Shown here piece by piece: positions 30,484-39,835 of a DNA stretch of 64,000 nucleotides. Numbering within the stretch: the stretch's first letter is position 1; every line of letters starts with the position of its first letter. The DNA comes from Prochlorococcus sp. AG-402-A08 (GTDB lineage Bacteria; Cyanobacteriota; Cyanobacteriia; PCC-6307; Cyanobiaceae). The notes beneath the pieces are model-generated. The model was not told the DNA's origin. It saw only the letters and a list, made by a program, of their open reading frames with translations, and made no database searches. Position numbers and translations under genes: made by a program. The stretch covers positions 1-64,000 of the forward strand of contig QCHH01000004.1 in the NCBI GenBank assembly GCA_003279585.1, in the 5' to 3' direction.

Positions 30484-30882
30484 ATGATTAATCAATTTTT
30501 AACTTTCTTCTTTTCAATTCTTTTTGTTCTTACGATCACCCCCCATAAAGCAAACGCAATAACAACTGATCTGCCAGAGTGTGTTGTCATAACTCACTGC
30601 GTAAGAGAAGACTTTAAAGTAAATGATTTGGAAAATGCTTTTAAAAAAGCAACCAAAATAGTTTCTGAAACAGCCAGAACAAAAATAGTTGAAAAAACTG
30701 ATTCATTTATTCATGCTGAAGCGAAGACAAAATGGAGAAGATATACCGATGATCTACTGCTCAAAGCAATTCCAGAAAAAGGTATTATTCAAGTCAGATC
30801 AGAATCAAGAGTAGGAGTTGGAGATAATGGAGTCAATCAGAAGAGGGTTGATGATTTTGCTTATCGTCTAATGACAGAATGA
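30484..30882 (+). CDS. Secreted DUF1499-like protein
   Basis: Signal peptide; IQVRSESRVGVGDNGVNQKRVDDFAYRL resembles 18988..19320. Confidence 0.75.
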   Translation: MINQFLTFFFSILFVLTITPHKANAITTDLPECVVITHCVREDFKVNDLENAFKKATKIVSETARTKIVEKTDSFIHAEAKTKWRRYTDDLLLKAIPEKGIIQVRSESRVGVGDNGVNQKRVDDFAYRLMTE

Positions 30883-31022
30883 GACATCACTAACAGACAC
30901 ACAAAAAATCAATTTTAAATACCCCTGTAAAGTCAGTGATTTTGAACATAATAAATTTTTCGATTAAGTTTGTTTGCGAAGGGATGGCTTGAGGATAAAA
31001 AGTAAGTGATTTTTTATACAAA

Positions 31023-31418
31023 TTGCTTTTCTTTTTTATGCTTCTAGCAGCATTTGAACCAGGTAGAGAAATGGCCATCGCCAACTTTTTCCTAGCCATT
31101 TTTTGTCTGTTTACCGTTGCCCTTCCTTTTTTACTCATCACCCGTGGAGACAAAACAGAAGCAAATCGGGACTTCATAGCAGCAACAGTTAACCCATGGT
31201 CGCAAGTTGTTAAAGAAGCTGAGTTAGCACAAGTGGTTCTATCTGAGATTACCTCGCCAGTAAAAATGGAACCCAATCTGGAAGTGGCTTCTGAGCAAAA
31301 TGCCGAGCCGAGTCTAGATTCAGGAGACGTTATTTCTTTAGAAATAAAGGGAAGTGATAAATTCGATGAGTCAAAAACCCAAACATTACCAGCAGAGGAA
31401 GAACTTTTAGCTGCTTGA
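31023..31418 (+). CDS. Hypothetical membrane protein with acidic tail
   Basis: 131 aa; followed by a terminator. Confidence 0.55.
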   Translation: MLFFFMLLAAFEPGREMAIANFFLAIFCLFTVALPFLLITRGDKTEANRDFIAATVNPWSQVVKEAELAQVVLSEITSPVKMEPNLEVASEQNAEPSLDSGDVISLEIKGSDKFDESKTQTLPAEEELLAA

Positions 31419-31463
31419 AGGATCTACGCAGTACTAGTAAATTCTGATTATCAAATAATTTTC

Positions 31464-31487
31464 AAGGGGCAACTTATGCCCCTTTTT
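31464..31487 (+). terminator. Rho-independent terminator
   Basis: AAGGGGCA-ACTTA-TGCCCCTTTTT. Confidence 0.8.
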
Positions 31488-31497
31488 AATGATCTTT

Positions 31498-31692
31498 TTA
31501 ACTTTTGGGTTCCAACTGATTTATATATAGAACATGAGGGTGTTTATTCCCACCTTCACTAGCGTATATCCATTCTTTGTATTCCTCTCTTAATGCTTGA
31601 CTGTCTTTCTCACCTAATTCTTTCATCCTTCGGTAAGTGTCCTTCATGGTCACGTCAAGTGTTCTTTTTAAACTTATAGAAGGTATCTTCAT
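31498..31692 (-). CDS. Hypothetical small protein
   Basis: 64 aa ORF. Confidence 0.45.
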   Translation of the reverse strand: MKIPSISLKRTLDVTMKDTYRRMKELGEKDSQALREEYKEWIYASEGGNKHPHVLYINQLEPKS

Positions 31693-32008
31693 ACTAAATT
31701 GCTCCTCAAAGAATCAGTAATGAAAGAACAAATCACAAATGCAAATGTCATTGCCAAGGGTTTTTTAAATAGGTCATTAGGTGAGTTCATTTAAATATCT
31801 ATCAACTAGCGAAGCATGCTATTGAAGCACAGTAAATAAAAAGTAGGCACATTTCCAATGGCTTACGTGTAAAAACGGAGAGGTAAAATTGATTTGATTT
31901 CATGGATATATCATCTAAACATTTGATACGTGATGCGTGTTCGGGTTCCCCATATAACATTGCATATAGATAGGTTGTGAAGATTAGCAAGATCGTCATT
32001 ATGAAAAT

Positions 32009-32338
32009 ATGAATCGCTTATTTCCTCTATTATTAATATCCTTGGTTCTCTTATTTTCTTCAGTCATATCAGCTAATGCTGAGTCGGAATTTGAGATGTA
32101 TTTACGTGATTTTTATCAAAAACAAGAGAAAGCAAGCAAACTACTGAAAGAAATTGAGACAGATTTAAAAGATGGATCCAGAGACAGAGTTTGTGCAAGG
32201 CAAAGAGAAGCAGCTAGCTATGGAATCGAAGCTACAGAGTCGTTGATTAAAGCATTTAAAACAAATGGTTCTAAAACTGAAATGGAGAATCTTCAAGCGG
32301 GACTAGATAAATGGAGAGAGTTGAGGGACTATTGCTAA
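32009..32338 (+). CDS. Secreted hypothetical protein
   Basis: Signal peptide MNRLFPLLLISLVLLFSSVISANA. Confidence 0.65.
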   Translation: MNRLFPLLLISLVLLFSSVISANAESEFEMYLRDFYQKQEKASKLLKEIETDLKDGSRDRVCARQREAASYGIEATESLIKAFKTNGSKTEMENLQAGLDKWRELRDYC

Positions 32339-32360
32339 CAACTTTTCTCTTGCAAAATAA

Positions 32361-32609
32361 ATGGATTTATTAGTTATTGTTTTTTTTATTGCCGCAATAT
32401 GGCTCATAAGAAAATTGGCATGGAATGTAGAAGAGGGAACCAATGAACAAAGAGAACGAAATCCAGAGTTAAATACAAAAAACTTCGATATGCATGAAAG
32501 AAGACTTGAACAATTTTCAAAGTCAAAATACAAAAACCGTATGTTCTATATCGGGGTTGATGGTACTTGCTACTATTACTCAGCCACTGGAAGGAAAATT
32601 TTTTGCTGA
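32361..32609 (+). CDS. Hypothetical protein with N-terminal TM
   Basis: 82 aa ORF. Confidence 0.5.
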   Translation: MDLLVIVFFIAAIWLIRKLAWNVEEGTNEQRERNPELNTKNFDMHERRLEQFSKSKYKNRMFYIGVDGTCYYYSATGRKIFC

Positions 32610-32749
32610 TGGATCAAATATCTCAATGGGGTATTGCTGCTTTAATTGGAACATCTATTGCCGCCTTCTTGGCTTGGTTTAATAAATCCGGTTCTGACTT
32701 CAAAGACGGGTTCGAGCCAAAAATCAAAAAGGCGAAAAAGAAAAACTAA
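32567..32749 (+). CDS. Small membrane protein (start probably MDQISQWG)
   Basis: MDQISQWGIAALIGTSIAAFLAWFNKSGSDFKDGFEPKIKKAKKKN. Confidence 0.45.
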   Translation: MLLLLSHWKENFLLMDQISQWGIAALIGTSIAAFLAWFNKSGSDFKDGFEPKIKKAKKKN

Positions 32750-32946
32750 ATTGAATCCTTTAGAAAGATCAAAAAACATTGTGCGCATACCAATTAGAAC
32801 TAAATGAAACCTGAAACAAAAAGTATCTGACTTATTACTAAAGCAATCACAATGAAGATAATCAATCTACTTAAAATGAAAAGTGGTAAATTATTCACAT
32901 GAATAATCCCCTAAATATTTTTTAATCGCAGATTAATCCGTATTAT

Positions 32947-33231
32947 CTACTTACCCACTCCAGTAAAAACAAACCCATTAAGAATACAAAAATCATAAGC
33001 AAAAATCTTAAGATCATCGTGCATCTCATTCCATTTCATCTCCTCAATTTTATTTAATTGCTCTGAACTTAGGTTCTCTGCTTTAGCATATGCCTCCATC
33101 ATCTTTGACCAGCTATCAGAATAAATATCTACGTAAAATGCCTTTTGATTTTGATCAAAGAAATTAATTTTGTCTTGATTAGTACTCACCTTTTTAGAAA
33201 GTTGTTTATAGTACTCAATTTTTGATGTCAT
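32947..33231 (-). CDS. Hypothetical protein
   Basis: 94 aa ORF. Confidence 0.55.
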   Translation of the reverse strand: MTSKIEYYKQLSKKVSTNQDKINFFDQNQKAFYVDIYSDSWSKMMEAYAKAENLSSEQLNKIEEMKWNEMHDDLKIFAYDFCILNGFVFTGVGK

Positions 33232-33414
33232 GATTATTTGCTTATTTAAAAATCTAACCTAATAAATTTACCTATAAATAGTGATGAGTTGTTCAAAATC
33301 TATACATTAAGAAGTCCGTGAAGCCAACCGTTTAACTGATTCCATTTCAAAGTGAAAGATATAATACCAATACAAAATTAATCTGGAAATATAAGAATTT
33401 CATTATTTTGATCA

Positions 33415-33648
33415 TTAGTCCCACTGCGGGTTAACACGTCTCCATCCAGTTGACAATAATTCCCTCCAAAGCTTTATTGCCAATCCTCTTCTCATCCTCT
33501 TACGATTTTTTAAAAGTGGAGGTCCGTTTGATTCAAGCCTTCCCTTTTCAATCAAAATCTTGGGGTTTTGATCCCAACTCTCCCAATCATACCGAAACCT
33601 CAGTATCCATATCCCATTTACTTCCTTAATCCAACCATCCCGCTTCAT
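33415..33648 (-). CDS. DUF1651-like protein
   Basis: DGWIKEVNGIWILRFRYDWES...LWRELLSTGWRRV. Confidence 0.65.
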   Translation of the reverse strand: MKRDGWIKEVNGIWILRFRYDWESWDQNPKILIEKGRLESNGPPLLKNRKRMRRGLAIKLWRELLSTGWRRVNPQWD

Positions 33649-34075
33649 ACATCATGCAACCAGATAGTACAAGTATACCACCAGGTGATGTTGACCTTTT
33701 TAGTGTGATTTCTTAGATGAAGCTTTATTTTTTCGTTTCGGAAGAGCTGTCATATCTGCCTTAGGAATGCTGAATGGAGTAAACAATTTCATGATGGCAA
33801 AAAATCAGTTATTCATTTATATGTTTTAAGTCATCTAAAAATCCAATGCATGGGTGAAACTACCCTAAAAAAATTCGCATTACATTACAACATACGATTT
33901 GTAGGAGTAGCTAACCGCAAAACAATAAAATGTTTACTCCCACCATGCATCATGTTTGGAATTTTAGTGATAAGAGTTTATGCATTAATTTTTCAGATGT
34001 CAGAAAAAAACAAACAAAGATTTCAAATTCAAAATTCGATTTGAACTGTTATTAAATTATTAACTAGAAAACTTT

Positions 34076-34252
34076 TCAAGCAAAGCAAGTCCAATCTAGG
34101 TTTCGATGATTTGTTAAAAATGGAGCTGGTGTGCAAACCTTCTCACCATCTGGTGTTAGGTAGCACCTTTCAATGCCCCAACTTCGTTCAATAATTTTCA
34201 CCTCAGTTGAACCCTTAGGCAAAGGAGGCACAGCAATTTGAGCTCTCTTCAT
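34076..34252 (-). CDS. RAQ/SPDG-family microprotein
   Basis: MKRAQIAVPPLPKGSTEVKIIERSWGIERCYLTPDGEKVCTPAPFLTNHRNLDWTCFA. Confidence 0.55.
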   Translation of the reverse strand: MKRAQIAVPPLPKGSTEVKIIERSWGIERCYLTPDGEKVCTPAPFLTNHRNLDWTCFA

Positions 34253-34698
34253 ATAAAAATGTAACTATACATTTTTAGCTACTGGAAAAGTTTAATCAAT
34301 CGGTAAATAAATCCATTGACAGTGAATCAAGTACAAAACAGACAAACTTAATAAAAATAAATTTAAATGTTTAAGGTGGCTTGTATTTTCTCTGATATTC
34401 GACAACCAATTGAAGTTGGCACATAGATATCGAACTTTAAAATCCGACTCAAAGGCATCCAATCATCCAAATGCTTCTTATCCAGTTTTCACCAAACAAG
34501 TAATTCCTAGGTTCAAGTGCAAATACTCCCGCTACTAATGAAATTCCTGAAATAGAAAATGTACTGGCATTAAATTAAAGGGCTAAGAATCAAAGCCGTT
34601 TAAAAAAAACTTCATGTTATAAAGTGAAAGGGACATGAAGCCTATCTTCCTATAGGTTTGTGAGATAGCTAATTAGAAGTTTTTTAGAAAGAAACAAG

Positions 34699-34833
34699 AT
34701 GAAAAGAATAAAGCTCAATCAAGAATCTGAGGAAGTCGGAAAAACATATAAAATAATCGCAATATCTTTAACAGTTGTACTAAATATAATTATTTTTACT
34801 TGGTTCTTTCTCATCTCAGGGTTAACCAAATAA
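34699..34833 (+). CDS. Small single-TM protein
   Basis: MKRIKLNQESEEVGKTYKIIAISLTVVLNIIIFTWFFLISGLTK. Confidence 0.45.
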   Translation: MKRIKLNQESEEVGKTYKIIAISLTVVLNIIIFTWFFLISGLTK

Positions 34834-35043
34834 ATTATCTAAAAAAAAAAAAAAATTTCAAATAGGTCTATAATTAGAGTATCCATAAATGAAAGGAAGC
34901 GGGTTAAAAAAACTTAAATCACTCAAAGGATTAGCTTTATATACTTTTATCAGTATATTTTTTACATACAAATCACAAACCAACGAATCATATGAAAATA
35001 CGCGATTTTCTTTTATAGGGTTCAGAAATAATCCACCAAGAAA

Positions 35044-35268
35044 ATGCAAGTAGATCTAAATGAACTAGTGAATTCATACGAAGTCGTTCCCGTATCTCTT
35101 AGTGATCCTTTTAAATCTTTAGTTGCCGAACCTTCCACGATGGAAGTACTTAGATTCATACCCATTATTGCCTTCATTGCTTTAATAATTACAGCTATAT
35201 GGAGACAAGGTAAGAAGTTCCCAGTAAGAGCTATTGGCGATTTAAACAAAGATAGAAAGCAAGATTAA
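35044..35268 (+). CDS. Small membrane protein
   Basis: 74 aa ORF with one TM. Confidence 0.5.
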   Translation: MQVDLNELVNSYEVVPVSLSDPFKSLVAEPSTMEVLRFIPIIAFIALIITAIWRQGKKFPVRAIGDLNKDRKQD

Positions 35269-35360
35269 ATAAATGAAGGGAATTAAGAGATTTTCTTGTA
35301 ATTTCTATTGGTGTAGAGTTTAATAAATTTCATTAAGATCGAATAACAGCTACCTATGGA

Positions 35361-36311
35361 TTAGGGATAAGGTGAGGTATTAGCTAACTCATTCGTCAAC
35401 TCAATTAATTTTTTAGAAATCCCAATCTCTTTCATTGAGTGTCCTGCATTATCGATTACATAAAGTTTTGAAGAGGGCAATGATTTGTTAAGGTCCCATG
35501 CACTTCTCATTGGACAAACCACATCATATCTACCCTGAACAATCGAAACAGGAATATCTTTTAGCTTAGTACTGTTTTTTAAAATAAAATTTTCCTCTAA
35601 AAAAATATTATTAACAAAATAATGACACTCTATACGCGCAAAAGAATCTGAAAAATTATCATTTGCAGCTTTTTTAATGGCTAATTCCTTTGGCATGAGA
35701 AAGCTTGTTGACATTTCCCATCTCGTCCAAGCATGTGCTGCTTTGGCTCTCTCAGATCTATCTTGACTGGTTAATCTCTTATGGAAAGCATTAATCAAAT
35801 CGCTTCTCTCATTTTGCGGAATAACAGACTGATAAAGATCAAATTCTTCAGGAAAAATCTCACTTGCACCTTTTTGATAGAACCAACTTAATTCGTTTTT
35901 TCTGCACAAAAATATACCCCTAAGAGTAAGACTTAAAACTTTTTCTGTGTGTTGAATAGCATAAATCAAGCTCAATGTTGAGCCCCATGAACCCCCAAAA
36001 ACATGCCATGATTCAATTTTTAAGAGTTGTCTTAATTTTTCAATATCTTCAATTAAATGATTTGTCGTGTTTTCTCTTAACTCAGAATGAGGAGAAGATC
36101 TACCACACCCTCTTTGATCAAATTGAACAATATTAAATTTCATTGGGTCAAAATATCTTCTATAGGAAGGACTACTGCCACCCCCGGGACCACCATGAAC
36201 AATCAAGACAGAGGATCCATTTGGATTACCACTTCTTTCCCAGTAGATTGAGTGTAGAGGGCTCACTTTTAATATCCCGTGTTCCTTAGGTTCTATTTCT
36301 GGAAATAACAT
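35361..36311 (-). CDS. pip: Proline iminopeptidase (alpha/beta hydrolase)
   Basis: HGGPGGGSSPSYRRYFDP, FDQRGCGRSSPH, GGSWGSTLSLIYA, GHS. Confidence 0.93.
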   Translation of the reverse strand: MLFPEIEPKEHGILKVSPLHSIYWERSGNPNGSSVLIVHGGPGGGSSPSYRRYFDPMKFNIVQFDQRGCGRSSPHSELRENTTNHLIEDIEKLRQLLKIESWHVFGGSWGSTLSLIYAIQHTEKVLSLTLRGIFLCRKNELSWFYQKGASEIFPEEFDLYQSVIPQNERSDLINAFHKRLTSQDRSERAKAAHAWTRWEMSTSFLMPKELAIKKAANDNFSDSFARIECHYFVNNIFLEENFILKNSTKLKDIPVSIVQGRYDVVCPMRSAWDLNKSLPSSKLYVIDNAGHSMKEIGISKKLIELTNELANTSPYP

Positions 36312-36410
36312 TTTTAATTAAATTCTAGTCTTTTACTTTTGAGACAATTCAATTAACTCAAGCATATATAACCAAATTAGCTATAACGGGTTTTAAAGAG
36401 GAATAGATTA

Positions 36411-36632
36411 ATGCCCAGGAAAAATTGGCTCAAACGCTTTCGCTTAAATATTCATGCACCTGGAACAGGTTTTGCCTTAATGATCTTGGCATTAACACAA
36501 GTACCAGTTGGAATAAAAAATGCAGCTGAAGTTGTTTGTATTGGTCAAACTTCAAATAAGATTTGGAAATCAGAAAAGAATCATGCGGATGCAAATATGC
36601 TTGCAGTTCAAAGATGTAATGGAAGAAATTAA
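36411..36632 (+). CDS. Small protein with AVQRCNGR motif
   Basis: VVCIGQTSNKIW...MLAVQRCNGRN; resembles 7375..7635. Confidence 0.55.
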   Translation: MPRKNWLKRFRLNIHAPGTGFALMILALTQVPVGIKNAAEVVCIGQTSNKIWKSEKNHADANMLAVQRCNGRN

Positions 36633-36750
36633 CAGGAATCATGTGTTCGTATTCAAGCAAAATGAGATAAAAACAAAAAAATGTAACGTTGGCCTAGAAC
36701 TTGATTTTTGACACGATAAAAAGGGAGATATTTGGAAATTATTCTTTTTT

Positions 36751-37089
36751 ATGACTTCAGCGCAAAAAATAATCGATCAAGAACTAGCTCAGTTTGGATG
36801 GGTGGAGTCAATAGCGACTAATTCAATAAGTGATTTTAAGTCACCCAATATAGATACTGAAGAACAAACAACTAATGAAAAAGAATCTGATCTCATAGAT
36901 ACATTTATTTGTCATTTGATCTTCTATATAGTTTTTTGCTATTCCCTATTTCTTTATGTTTTTATTGATCTGCGTTTTGGTTACTTTTTAAAAAATAAAG
37001 TAAATACACTATTTAAACTCCAGAAAAATATGAGCTCCCTTCCTTTGTCAGTTCTCATTCCAGTTAACACGGACGAGGCTTGCTCCTAA
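36751..37089 (+). CDS. ICHLIFY-family membrane protein
   Basis: QELAQFGWVESIATNSISDF...FICHLIFYIVFCYSLFLYVFIDLRFGYFLKNK; paralog of 54012..54320. Confidence 0.65.
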   Translation: MTSAQKIIDQELAQFGWVESIATNSISDFKSPNIDTEEQTTNEKESDLIDTFICHLIFYIVFCYSLFLYVFIDLRFGYFLKNKVNTLFKLQKNMSSLPLSVLIPVNTDEACS

Positions 37090-37163
37090 ACAAATTAATT
37101 GGGTATTCCTTACTATCGCACTAACTAAAATAATGTATTTACATAGGATGGAAGTAATTCACT

Positions 37164-37193
37164 AACGGTCTGAGTCTGCACAGACCGTTTTTT
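37164..37193 (+). terminator. Rho-independent terminator
   Basis: AACGGTCTG-AGTCTGCA-CAGACCGTTTTTT. Confidence 0.8.
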
Positions 37194-37576
37194 AATTCTA
37201 AATGCAAAATTTTTTCACCAAAATAGCAAAATATTTTTATGGAATTGAAGTTGGTCAATTCTACGAAGAGCCCATAGGAGACGATTACTTCTATCCAGAT
37301 TGGTAAATAGACGTCAAAGGCGTTTATCATCCTTCATTTCTAGATTTTCATCACCACACAATCATTAGATCATAAAGCAATCAATTCTTTATTTGACTGA
37401 GAAGAACCACAAACAATATTTCTTTAACCTATTAAACTTTAAGCGTAGCCTCTACTCCTATAATTTGTATTCTTTGATTCGTCAATCAACTACTAGTTAA
37501 TTCTACTTGAGTAAAAGCCGAGGTGTATAAATAAAGCAAGATCGATTAGAACATCTATATACCTATATGGAGGGTT

Positions 37577-37741
37577 ATGAAACTAAGAACTCCTTTCAAC
37601 ATAATCAAAAATGCATTAAGTGATATTCGAACAATGCATGACTTCTCTTACATCGTTCCCAATGAAACTAGAGATGAGTTTTGGGACAAAGAATGTAGTA
37701 AGCATCCGACAGCATCTACATGCAAAGTTTATGAGGGCTAA
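37577..37741 (+). CDS. FWDxEC-family microprotein
   Basis: MKLRTPFNIIKNALSDIRTMHDFSYIVPNETRDEFWDKECSKHPTASTCKVYEG. Confidence 0.5.
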   Translation: MKLRTPFNIIKNALSDIRTMHDFSYIVPNETRDEFWDKECSKHPTASTCKVYEG

Positions 37742-37800
37742 CAATAAATAACTTTTTGGCAGTTAATAACTGTTCAATCCAAACAAGAATCATATAAGCA

Positions 37801-37828
37801 AAAAAATAGGCCCTGCTTTGCAGGGCCA
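37801..37828 (-). terminator. Terminator of DUF4278 gene
   Basis: GGCCCTG-CTTTG-CAGGGCC hairpin followed by T run on minus strand. Confidence 0.75.
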
Positions 37829-37847
37829 TATAAAAAGTGCTAACAAA

Positions 37848-38024
37848 CTAGTGCTGATAGCGATGACCGCGATAAGCCAATTGGCTATTTAGCTCAGACT
37901 TAGCATCGCTTCTGCATGTGTTGTAATGGTTACGCCTGTAGGTCAGCTCAACACAGTCTTTTTTCGCTTTTTGCTCTTTGTGCTGGACATAGTTTTGTCC
38001 ACGATAGAGAAGAGTTGTCATCAT
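37848..38024 (-). CDS. DUF4278-like protein
   Basis: MMTTLLYRGQNYVQHKEQKAKKDCVELTYRRNHYNTCRSDAKSELNSQLAYRGHRYQH. Confidence 0.7.
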   Translation of the reverse strand: MMTTLLYRGQNYVQHKEQKAKKDCVELTYRRNHYNTCRSDAKSELNSQLAYRGHRYQH

Positions 38025-38260
38025 CCATACTCCGAATGTTAATTTAAGTCCCCGTTCCTTGGCTTAAATCGAAATGCGGCTCACTATGTAGCGAGTTGAA
38101 CGTTTTGGTAGCGGTTGCTACAAAAAATATTATGTTAGGTCTCGATGGCACGTGTAGTTCAGCTCGATACAAAACTATCTAGTGGTATATACTCAAATTC
38201 CTAAATCCTTTTTGTAACTACCAAACTGAAGGAGAATTCGGATACTTTTTTTAATAAGCT

Positions 38261-38530
38261 TTAAGAGGTTTTCCATAAGGGTTTCTTAGAAACTTCCCAT
38301 TCTGTTTCCACTGCCGACCTCCATAGGTCTCTTGCTTTTTCATAAGTTAGCTTCTCACTTGCATGTAACTGAACATGTGGAGTTATACCGTGTAGGAATC
38401 TGAGCCTGCAGCTTGCGTAGTGAACCCTGATGTATGTAGTTCCTTCTTCATCAGGGTGTTTATCTTTAAAAAATCTCATTGCCCATACTCGATCTTTTTT
38501 CACAAGCCAACTTTCATTTTGCATTATCAA
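38261..38530 (-). CDS. DUF1651-like protein
   Basis: SWLVKKDRVWAMRFFKDKHPDEEGTTYIRVHYA...ARDLWRSAVETEWEV. Confidence 0.65.
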   Translation of the reverse strand: MIMQNESWLVKKDRVWAMRFFKDKHPDEEGTTYIRVHYASCRLRFLHGITPHVQLHASEKLTYEKARDLWRSAVETEWEVSKKPLWKTS

Positions 38531-38742
38531 TAGGAGCTTGGATTATCTCTTTTATGCTGCCTTGCCTTTGAATGGCAACTATCTGGCGACCAACGATTTT
38601 TAACAACTTCAAGGAAATCACATATAAATTCATCTGGGCAATCAAGTTCCTCCTGTAATTCAGCTAATTCATCAATAAAGAATTCGAATGTTCTACTTAT
38701 TAAACCTGACTTTTGCTTTGGAGACGGAATCCATTTGTCCAT
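38527..38742 (-). CDS. W-P/CP-family microprotein
   Basis: MDKWIPSPKQKSGLISRTFEFFIDELAELQEELDCPDEFICDF. Confidence 0.65.
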   Translation of the reverse strand: MDKWIPSPKQKSGLISRTFEFFIDELAELQEELDCPDEFICDFLEVVKNRWSPDSCHSKARQHKRDNPSSY

Positions 38743-38773
38743 AACTACTAAAAAAAATCAACCAAAGTAATAA

Positions 38774-38884
38774 TTAAACTATTACTGAATAACCTATTTG
38801 GTAAACACCTGCTATTAAAAGCAATACAGGAAGGTTTATCAAGACTAAAAGTTTGGCGGCAGTAATCTTATTAATTGCTGTCAT
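38774..38884 (-). CDS. Small single-TM protein (AINK...NLP family)
   Basis: MTAINKITAAKLLVLINLPVLLLIAGVYQIGYSVIV; same length as 60109..60219. Confidence 0.55.
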   Translation of the reverse strand: MTAINKITAAKLLVLINLPVLLLIAGVYQIGYSVIV

Positions 38885-38949
38885 TGCTATAAGTTTTTTT
38901 TAAATTTAGGTCTTTCACTGAGAACATAACCAAGAACTATCTATTCCTA

Positions 38950-38985
38950 AAGTTCGGTTCAGGTAGGGCTAACCAGTTCGGGTAC
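38950..38985 (-). promoter_or_regulatory. Shared upstream element CCCGAACTGGTTAGCCCTAC
   Basis: 19-nt exact match to 60010..60030 region, each upstream of an AINK...NLP TM gene. Confidence 0.45.
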
Positions 38986-39056
38986 AAAAAGAGGAAATCC
39001 CTCCCAAAACGTGAATTAATTCTAGATAGAGTTAGTTGTGTATTAGGAGAAGATCT

Positions 39057-39262
39057 ATGAAACGCTATTTATTATTTTTCTCCTCGGCTTTATTTTTAAC
39101 AGCTATGAATGCACAAGCCGAAAGTTCTTGTTGATCCTTCAAAACAGTACTTAGGGAAAAGAAAAAATAGAAATGAAAAACATGTCGCAATGCGAGGAAC
39201 AAGGCAAGGAGTACACAAAAAGTTCTGGCATTCCTCCTTACATGTGCTTAATAGGCAAATAA
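39057..39262 (+). pseudogene. Decayed secreted Cys microprotein
   Basis: MKRYLLFFSSALFLTAMNAQAESSC* then SFKTVLREKKK, then other frame MKNMSQCEEQGKEYTKSSGIPPYMCLIGK. Confidence 0.35.
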
Positions 39263-39347
39263 GAAAAAGTATCCGAGAAATTTGCCTTAAAAGAGACAAT
39301 TGGATAATTAACTAGTTGATTTGACTAGTAGACGAATTGAAGGTGAT

Positions 39348-39560
39348 TTAACAACAATCACAATCTTTTTCGCTTGTAATTGCATTTTCTTCAAAAGTAT
39401 CGGCAATATCTCGAAGCATTAGTGCTATAAATGCAGGAGGACATTGGAGATCACTAGCATACTTAGCGTATTGCTGAGCAGTTCCCTGCATTGCGGGAAT
39501 AATTATGTTATCGATTTGATCTTCAGTGGGGGACCACTTCGTTTCACATTTTTCAGTCAT
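39348..39560 (-). CDS. W-P/CP-family microprotein
   Basis: CETKWSPTEDQIDNIIIPAMQ...SDLQCPPAFIALMLRDIADTFEEN. Confidence 0.6.
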   Translation of the reverse strand: MTEKCETKWSPTEDQIDNIIIPAMQGTAQQYAKYASDLQCPPAFIALMLRDIADTFEENAITSEKDCDCC

Positions 39561-39649
39561 AGTTTGCAGTCACCTAACAACAAAACCATAAATGTATTTT
39601 GAATGGATTCAATGTATTGAGTCCATTAACAACTTGCTCAAGTATTTGA

Positions 39650-39835
39650 TCAAACTACACCTAATTTCATTCCACTTTTCACCTTGGCAAGAATCTTATC
39701 GTCCAAGTCATTGTCTGTTTGAAGAACTAGCCACTCAATTGCACTGAGAATAAAAGCTTTCATTTGCTTCTTAAAAAATTTTTTCAACATCAAAAAAAGT
39801 ATTGGCTTAAATATTAAGAAAAGGAAACTAACCAT
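39650..39835 (-). CDS. Hypothetical protein
   Basis: 61 aa ORF with N-terminal hydrophobic segment. Confidence 0.4.
   Translation of the reverse strand: MVSFLFLIFKPILFLMLKKFFKKQMKAFILSAIEWLVLQTDNDLDDKILAKVKSGMKLGVV

Noticed and set aside
20946-31945. Near-identical strings ATGCGTGTTCGGTTTCCC (20946) and ATGCGTGTTCGGGTTCCCC (31932)
   Set aside because: May reflect a weak protein-level match (E.EHA...K) on the minus strand; too short to support as a repeat element.
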